Positions 14,933 to 18,775 of a stretch of DNA of 18,775 nt are shown one piece after another. The position numbers were made by a program, and so were the translations under genes. The notes below the pieces were generated by a model. That model was not told where the DNA came from and did not search any database. It worked only from the letters and a program-made list of their open reading frames with translations. This stretch comes from JBCBTJ01 sp964597685. Lineage in GTDB: Bacteria; Pseudomonadota; Alphaproteobacteria; Caulobacterales; Hyphomonadaceae. The stretch spans positions 1-18,775 of the forward strand of contig CAZQZC010000043.1 in NCBI GenBank assembly GCA_964597685.1. Reading direction: 5' to 3'. The first letter of the stretch is position 1; every line of letters starts with the position of its first letter.

Positions 14933-15940
14933 TTGGCGACGTTTCTTCCGTCTGTCATCGAGGCGATCGGCGATACGCCGTTGATAAAGCTGAGGCGCGT
15001 GTCCGAGGAGACGGGCTGCACCATTCTGGGCAAGGCTGAATTCCTGAACCCGGGCCAATCGGTTAAGGACCGCGCGGCCCTGGGGATAATTCGGGACGCA
15101 GAGGAAAAGGGCCTTTTGCGCCCCGGCGGAACGATTGTGGAGGGCACGGCGGGCAATACCGGCATCGGGCTCGCCGTCGTCGGAAACGCTTTGGGCTACA
15201 AATCGGTCATCGTGTTTCCGCGCACGCAGAGCAAGGAAAAGAAAGACGCGATCCGCCTGCTTGGCGCCACGCTCATCGAAGTGGACGCGGTCCCGTACGC
15301 CAACCCGAACCATTACGTGAAGTATTCTGGTCGATTGGCAGACGAGCTCGCGGAAACGGAGCCAAACGGCGCGATCTGGGCGAACCAATTCGACAATATC
15401 GCCAATCGGCGGGCCCATTACGAAACGACCGGACCTGAAGTTTATAACGGCCTCGACGGCGCCGTTGACGGCTTTATCTGCGCGGTCGGTTCAGGCGGCA
15501 CGCTCGGCGGCGTGTCTATGGCGCTGAAGGAACGCAATCGCGACATCCAAATCGGCATCGCCGATCCTGGCGGTGCGTCCCTTTACGGGTATTATGCCCA
15601 CGGCGAGTTGAAGGCCGACGGCACATCGATCACAGAAGGCATCGGTCAATCCCGCATAACCGCCAATCTCGAAGGCGTTCAGGTCGACCACGCCTACCGG
15701 GTTCCAGACGATGAGGCGCTGAAAATCCTATTCGATCTGGTGGTCGAGGAGGGGCTTTGTCTTGGCGGGTCGGCAGGCATAAACATCGCTGGCGCGGTTC
15801 GGTTGGCGCGTGAACTGGGGCCCGGGCACACAATTGTAACGATCCTCTGCGATTACGGAAACCGGTACCAATCCAAGCTCTTCAATCCGGAGTTTCTACG
15901 ATCAAAGGACCTTCCCACGCCGCCTTGGTTGGAGGATTAG
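14933..15940 (+). CDS. cysK: Cysteine synthase A (O-acetylserine sulfhydrylase)
   Basis: PLP enzyme that makes cysteine from O-acetylserine and sulfide in the cytosol; 335 residues. Seen: an N-terminal IEAIGDTPLIKLRRV, the PLP lysine K45 in PGQSVKDRAALG, the substrate loop TAGNTG (72-77), the phosphate-binding glycine loop GSGGTLGG, and CLGGSAGIN late in the protein, where the PLP pyridine-nitrogen Ser lies. Start is TTG at 14933, with AGGAG six bases upstream; a TAG at 14921 closes the frame, so no ATG or GTG start exists. It heads an operon with sseA and metC. Cystathionine beta-synthase is closely related and cannot be excluded. The partner genes favour sulfur amino acid metabolism either way. 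Confidence 0.9.
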   Translation: MATFLPSVIEAIGDTPLIKLRRVSEETGCTILGKAEFLNPGQSVKDRAALGIIRDAEEKGLLRPGGTIVEGTAGNTGIGLAVVGNALGYKSVIVFPRTQSKEKKDAIRLLGATLIEVDAVPYANPNHYVKYSGRLADELAETEPNGAIWANQFDNIANRRAHYETTGPEVYNGLDGAVDGFICAVGSGGTLGGVSMALKERNRDIQIGIADPGGASLYGYYAHGELKADGTSITEGIGQSRITANLEGVQVDHAYRVPDDEALKILFDLVVEEGLCLGGSAGINIAGAVRLARELGPGHTIVTILCDYGNRYQSKLFNPEFLRSKDLPTPPWLED

Positions 15941-15943
15941 ACC

Positions 15944-16804
15944 GTGGAAGCCATATCTCCCCTCGTCTCAGCCGAATGGCTCGCCGCCAATCTCAAAGCG
16001 CCTGACATCCGTCTGGTCGATGCGACGTGGCGACCGTCTTGGCAGACGGCGGAGGACACGCCGAAAGCGCTTTATAATCAGGCTCACCTTCCCGGCGCGG
16101 TCTATTTCGATATCGACGAAATCGCCGACGACGAGCGCGATTTGCCCCATATGTTGCCGAGCCCCATAAAGTTCTCCGCTCGCGTGCGGCGACTTGGGAT
16201 CGGGGACGGACACCGCATCGTTCTTTACGATTCCAATAATCTGTTCGCGTCCGCCAGGGCCTGGTGGATGTTTCGCGCCATGGGGCATAATGACGTATTC
16301 GTCCTGAATGGCGGACTTGCGGCTTGGGAGCGCGCGGGCGGCGAAATGGAAGATATGCCGCCAGCGCCCGCCGAGCGCCACTTCACCCCGCGCGTCCGTG
16401 GAGACCTCCTGAAAGACGCCGACCAGGTCAACGCGGCGCTCAGAGACGGTGCGCCGATCGTCCTCGACGCCCGTCCTGCGGACCGCTTCGAAGGGAGCGC
16501 ACCCGAACCGCGAGCCGAGATCCCATCGGGTCACATGCCCGGCAGCCGCAATCTTCCGGCCGACGCGCTGCTCGACGACGCGGGTACTTTGAAAGATACA
16601 GAGACGCTGCGGGCGGCGTTCGAAGACGCTGGCGCGCCACTAAACATCCCAATCGTCGCGACTTGCGGCAGCGGCGTATCCGCCTCGATCTTGCTGCTTG
16701 CGCGCGCAGCGCTGGGGGATTGGTCGTCGGCGCTTTACGACGGCTCTTGGACCGAATGGGCGGGCCGCGACGACGCGAAGATCGCGACCGGGCGTGCGGT
16801 GTGA
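15944..16804 (+). CDS. sseA: 3-mercaptopyruvate sulfurtransferase
   Basis: A two-domain rhodanese-fold enzyme that transfers sulfur from 3-mercaptopyruvate to thiols or cyanide, giving persulfides and H2S. 286 residues. Seen: an inactive N-terminal rhodanese domain (about 5-135) with IRLVDATW and HLPGAVYFDIDEIAD; a catalytic second domain (about 155-280) with IVLDARPADRFEG, GHMPGSRNLP, and the active loop CGSGVSA with nucleophile C241. CGSG-type loops favour mercaptopyruvate over thiosulfate. The GTG start at 15944 has GGAGG eight bases upstream, inside the end of cysK. Its TGA overlaps the GTG of metC (GTGA). Confidence 0.93.
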   Translation: MEAISPLVSAEWLAANLKAPDIRLVDATWRPSWQTAEDTPKALYNQAHLPGAVYFDIDEIADDERDLPHMLPSPIKFSARVRRLGIGDGHRIVLYDSNNLFASARAWWMFRAMGHNDVFVLNGGLAAWERAGGEMEDMPPAPAERHFTPRVRGDLLKDADQVNAALRDGAPIVLDARPADRFEGSAPEPRAEIPSGHMPGSRNLPADALLDDAGTLKDTETLRAAFEDAGAPLNIPIVATCGSGVSASILLLARAALGDWSSALYDGSWTEWAGRDDAKIATGRAV

Positions 16805-17961
16805 GCAAAGGGAAGTCGACCCGGCTCATTCATGCGCGAACCGGAGGCCGTCTATATCCGACCGTCAATCCGCCGATAGAACGGGCCTCCACTCTTTTGC
16901 TCCCGTCGGAGAAAGATCTCTACGCGGCCGCCAAGACGTATGGCCGCATGGGCCTCGCCGTCCATCGAGAACTGGAAGCGGCGCTTTGCGAACTAGAGGG
17001 AGCCGCTTCCGCCCAGCTGGCGCCGTCGGGATTGACGGCATGCGCCCTGGCCGTGTCGGCCATCACGAAGGCCGGGGACCATGTGATCGCGCAGGATAGC
17101 CTCTACGGCCCGACGCGGCGCTTTTGCAGTCGGCGTCTAAAAGCGATGGGCGTGGAAACCAGTTTCGCGCCGGCCAGAATTGGCTCCGGCGTCGCCGAGC
17201 TCATTCGCCCCAACACCAAGGCGATCTTCTTGGAAGCGCCGGGCTCGCTCACCTTCGAGACGCCTGACACGCCAGCAATCGTCGATGTCGCGAAGCGCCA
17301 CGGCGTCCGGGTAATTGTCGATAACACCTGGAGCGCGGGCGTGTTTCATCGCCCGCTTGAGCTTGGGGCGGACATGTCTGTCCAGGCCCTGACAAAGTAC
17401 GTCGTGGGCCACGCCGACGCCTTCGCCGGCGCCGTCATGTCGGCTGACGACCAGACATCTGCGCTCGTAGCTGCGACCCGCGAGGATTGGGGGTTGTCGC
17501 CAGGTCCTGACGACGCATATGCGGCGCTTCGCGGTTTGCGCACCTTGCCAGTCCGCTTGAAAGCCCACGAAGCCGCGGGCCTCGCTGTCGCGGAATGGCT
17601 GTCGGAACAGCCCGAGGTCGCTCAGGTTCTCCATCCCGCCCTGCCCGATCATCCAGACCATGCGATCTGGGCACGCGACTTTTCCGGCGCATCGGGATTG
17701 TTCGGCGTTATGCTGCACCCTCAAAGCGACGCCGCCATGGACGCGTTCTATCAAGCATTCGAAGTGTTCGGCTTCGGCTTTTCCTGGGGTGGATATGAAA
17801 GCTTGATCATAAGCAGCGATTCTCAATTGCGGCGTCTGAGCGACGACTGGACTCGCACAAAATCGGGGCCATTAATGCGGCTTCACATAGGCCTCGAAGA
17901 TGTCGACGATCTCATCGACGATCTGTCGAGCGCCTTCAACCGCCTTCGATCCATCAGCTGA
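16801..17961 (+). CDS. metC: Cystathionine beta-lyase
   Basis: PLP enzyme of the Cys/Met metabolism family that cleaves cystathionine to homocysteine, pyruvate and ammonia; it also has cysteine desulfhydrase side activity in many bacteria. 386 residues. Seen: TRLIHARTGG at the start, YGRMGLAVHRELEAALCELE (PLP phosphate contact region), QDSLYGPTRRFC, VIVDNTWSAGVFHRPLELGAD with the PLP-ring Asp, and the PLP lysine K199 in ALTKYVVGHAD. Late motifs SWGGYESL and RLHIGLEDVDDLIDDL are typical of MetC. The GTG start at 16801 overlaps the sseA stop; a longer open frame upstream only shadows sseA. Last gene of the cysK-sseA-metC operon. Confidence 0.94.
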   Translation: MSKGKSTRLIHARTGGRLYPTVNPPIERASTLLLPSEKDLYAAAKTYGRMGLAVHRELEAALCELEGAASAQLAPSGLTACALAVSAITKAGDHVIAQDSLYGPTRRFCSRRLKAMGVETSFAPARIGSGVAELIRPNTKAIFLEAPGSLTFETPDTPAIVDVAKRHGVRVIVDNTWSAGVFHRPLELGADMSVQALTKYVVGHADAFAGAVMSADDQTSALVAATREDWGLSPGPDDAYAALRGLRTLPVRLKAHEAAGLAVAEWLSEQPEVAQVLHPALPDHPDHAIWARDFSGASGLFGVMLHPQSDAAMDAFYQAFEVFGFGFSWGGYESLIISSDSQLRRLSDDWTRTKSGPLMRLHIGLEDVDDLIDDLSSAFNRLRSIS

Positions 17962-18079
17962 AGCTGACATCACACACGATCATCAACCCGTTAACACGCT
18001 GGACGCGCGGGTATGTCGTGCTCACCTGTGGATTGTCGCGGACGGTATGCGTTCCAGCGAACTGAAAAGGAGACTGGAC

Positions 18080-18574
18080 ATGAAAGCCATCGTCCCCCTC
18101 GCCGCTTTCGCCGCTTTCGCGGGCGGCCTCTCGCCCTTGAACGCCCGGGCCCAAGCGGCAGAGCCTGCCTATGTCGAAACTGTCGAGCCGCGCTTGGTCC
18201 TCGCCAATGGCGCTCGCAGCTTCGGCCACAAGAAATTCGTCCGCCACGGCAGCGGCTTCGTGGACGGTGGCTTCGTGAATGTGAAATTTGCGAAGCGCGG
18301 CTTCAGAAGCCGTGGATTTCGCGGCGGCTTTCGAACGCGACGGTTTCGCGGAGGGTTCCGCTCGCGGGGCGTTCGCGGCGGCTTCCGCAGCCGAGGCTTC
18401 AGCCGTGGATTTCGAGGACGCGGCTTCAGTCGAGGCTTCCGCGGGCGCGGCTTTGTCGGTCGCGGTTTTCGCGGACGGGGCTTCAGCAGAGGCTTCCGCG
18501 GTCGTGGTTTCAGCCGTGGCTTCCGAGGCGGCGGATTCCGCGGAAGAGGCTTCCGAGGCGGCCGCTTTCGGTAG
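18080..18574 (+). CDS. Secreted Arg-Gly-Phe repeat protein of unknown function
   Basis: A 164-residue protein that I do not recognise. Seen: a signal peptide (MKAIVPLAAFAAFAGG, likely cleavage after ARAQA at residue 26), a short mixed segment (27-72), and then 92 residues made almost only of Arg (32), Gly (31) and Phe (19) with seven Ser and no acidic residue. The core is a nonapeptide FSRGFRGRG repeated at 107-115, 116-124 and 135-143, with a variant at 144-152. The start ATG has AAGGAGA about eight bases upstream, and the signal peptide fixes the frame although other frames are also open. The mature protein would be extremely basic and aromatic, suiting binding to nucleic acid, anionic polysaccharide or LPS, or phase separation (inference). 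It stands alone, 118 bases after metC. Confidence 0.72.
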   Translation: MKAIVPLAAFAAFAGGLSPLNARAQAAEPAYVETVEPRLVLANGARSFGHKKFVRHGSGFVDGGFVNVKFAKRGFRSRGFRGGFRTRRFRGGFRSRGVRGGFRSRGFSRGFRGRGFSRGFRGRGFVGRGFRGRGFSRGFRGRGFSRGFRGGGFRGRGFRGGRFR

Positions 18575-18586
18575 CTCTTCGATCAA

Positions 18587-18606
18587 GGGCGGCTTAACCG
18601 CCGCCC
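18587..18606 (+). terminator. Terminator-like hairpin after the repeat protein
   Basis: GGGCGGC (18587-18593) and GCCGCCC (18600-18606) form a perfect seven-base stem with a six-base loop TTAACC, 12 bases after the stop of the repeat protein. There is no following T-run, so intrinsic termination is uncertain. It also directly abuts the tRNA-like sequence. Confidence 0.4.
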
Positions 18607-18607
18607 C

Positions 18608-18680
18608 TGGCGCCCCCTACAGAACTCGAACCTGCAACGGTCGGACTAGAAGTCAGCGCAAAGCCACTCCCCTAGGGTCA
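18608..18680 (-). pseudogene. tRNA-Arg(UCU)-like remnant, 3-prime half intact
   Basis: Read on the minus strand, the 3-prime half looks like a tRNA. It ends in CCA (18610-18608) with an acceptor strand AGGGGGC, a T-arm GCAGG-TTCGAGT-TCTGT that pairs over five positions with two G-U pairs, a five-base variable loop, and an anticodon loop CTTCTAG giving UCU. The anticodon stem pairs at only three of five positions. The D-arm does not fold, and the expected 5-prime acceptor strand GCCCCCT is matched at only four of seven. The right part runs into sequence I read as an IS end. It is most likely a decayed tRNA, or a tRNA-derived attachment-site copy. Confidence 0.5.
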
Positions 18681-18775
18681 AAACCCAATCAGCATATTGA
18701 TTCATAATGCCAAATCATGGTTCTGATGGTTCGAGACCGTCGGAGGATGATGAATGTCGCACCTTTTCTGGCTGA
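18672..18775 (+). mobile_element. Left end of an IS5-like insertion sequence (cut by window edge)
   Basis: CTAG at 18672-18675 could be an IS5-type target site (YTAR). It is followed by an AT-richer leader (18676-18753) unlike the neighbouring genes, and then by a transposase start. The right end is outside the window, so terminal repeats and target duplication cannot be seen and the left boundary is approximate. Confidence 0.45.
18754..18775 (+). CDS. Start of an IS5-family transposase (7 residues visible)
   Basis: ATG at 18754 with GGAGG seven bases upstream opens MSHLFWL, in frame to the window end. This matches the very conserved N-terminus of IS5/IS427-type transposases (MSxLFWLT...). 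Only seven codons are visible, so the call rests on that signature and on the leader sequence. Confidence 0.55.

Noticed and set aside
14834..15418. N-terminal extension of the ChrR-like frame to 380 residues
   Set aside because: It overlaps cysK antisense and the ECF11 promoter, and ChrR homology begins just after the GTG at 14833.
16324..16800. Long upstream extension of the metC frame
   Set aside because: It runs antiparallel to no motif and overlaps the well-supported sseA coding sequence; its Arg-rich sequence is a frame shadow. The GTG at 16801 is the sensible start.
17954..17967. TCAGCT-GA-AGCTGA inverted repeat over the metC stop as a terminator
   Set aside because: The two-base loop cannot form, and there is no T-run.
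18300..18560. Tandem DNA repeats as a CRISPR array
   Set aside because: Repeats are short, codon-phased and degenerate with no spacers; they encode FSRGFRGRG units.
17954..18586. Ala/Ser/Glu-rich open frame on the minus strand opposite the repeat protein
   Set aside because: It is the complement of GGC/TTC/CGC repeats and has no signal peptide or domain. The plus frame has a ribosome binding site and a signal peptide.
18288..18707. Ala-rich plus-strand frame overlapping the repeat protein and ending in YRTRTCN-type sequence
   Set aside because: It is another shadow of the repeats; the Arg/Thr/Cys tail is the known artefact of translating the reverse of a tRNA end.

Overview
The window is GC-rich, densely coding chromosomal DNA of an alphaproteobacterium. 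A Caulobacterales/Hyphomonadaceae/Parvularculaceae-type lineage is my best guess. The supporting features are a DUF6961-like small protein, an FeS-type bacterial photolyase, a ChrR-type cupin, ECF11-type promoter motifs (TGATCC-N16-CGTA), many GTG/TTG starts and ATGA/GTGA operon overlaps. The genus cannot be settled from the sequence alone.

Layout. (1) 1-1947 (-): N-terminal 649 residues of a large secreted RTX metalloprotease (serralysin, M10) with two PPC domains; its C-terminus lies beyond the left edge. (2) 2075-3133: a tiny lipoprotein (+) and a DUF502 membrane protein (-). (3) 3211-5478 (+): a three-gene operon with an APH/ACAD10-type kinase, a DUF6285 protein and a DUF3089-like degenerate hydrolase. 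(4) 5475-7110 (-): hldE (ADP-heptose synthesis for LPS) followed by a coupled DUF6961-like protein. (5) 7194-12042 (+): an ECF11-type promoter followed by a class I photolyase, a UfaD-like FAD oxidoreductase, DUF1365 (UfaO-like) and a CFA-synthase-type methyltransferase, tightly packed. (6) 14868-12043 (-): a second ECF11-type promoter followed by a ChrR-like cupin, a DUF6134 secreted protein and an FeS-type (6-4) photolyase. (7) 14933-17961 (+): cysK, sseA and metC, a sulfur amino acid operon. (8) 18080-18574 (+): a secreted Arg-Gly-Phe repeat protein. (9) 18587-18775: a hairpin, a decayed tRNA-Arg-like sequence and the left end of an IS5-like element.

The most interesting part is 7194-14868. 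Two operons converge tail to tail with no bases between them. Each starts with an exact TGATCC-N16-CGTA motif, the signature of RpoE/ChrR (ECF11) singlet-oxygen sigma factors. Together they encode two unrelated-class photolyases, a lipid-modifying set matching the methylated/furan fatty acid genes of the Rhodobacter sphaeroides sigma-E regulon, and a ChrR paralogue whose sigma-binding zinc site is mutated. I read this as a compact light/singlet-oxygen response island that repairs DNA and remodels membrane lipids. The sigma factor itself is not in the window.

Unusual starts: the first photolyase appears to begin with ATC, the ChrR-like gene is probably leaderless, and cysK begins with TTG. No gene-free stretch exceeds 300 bases.
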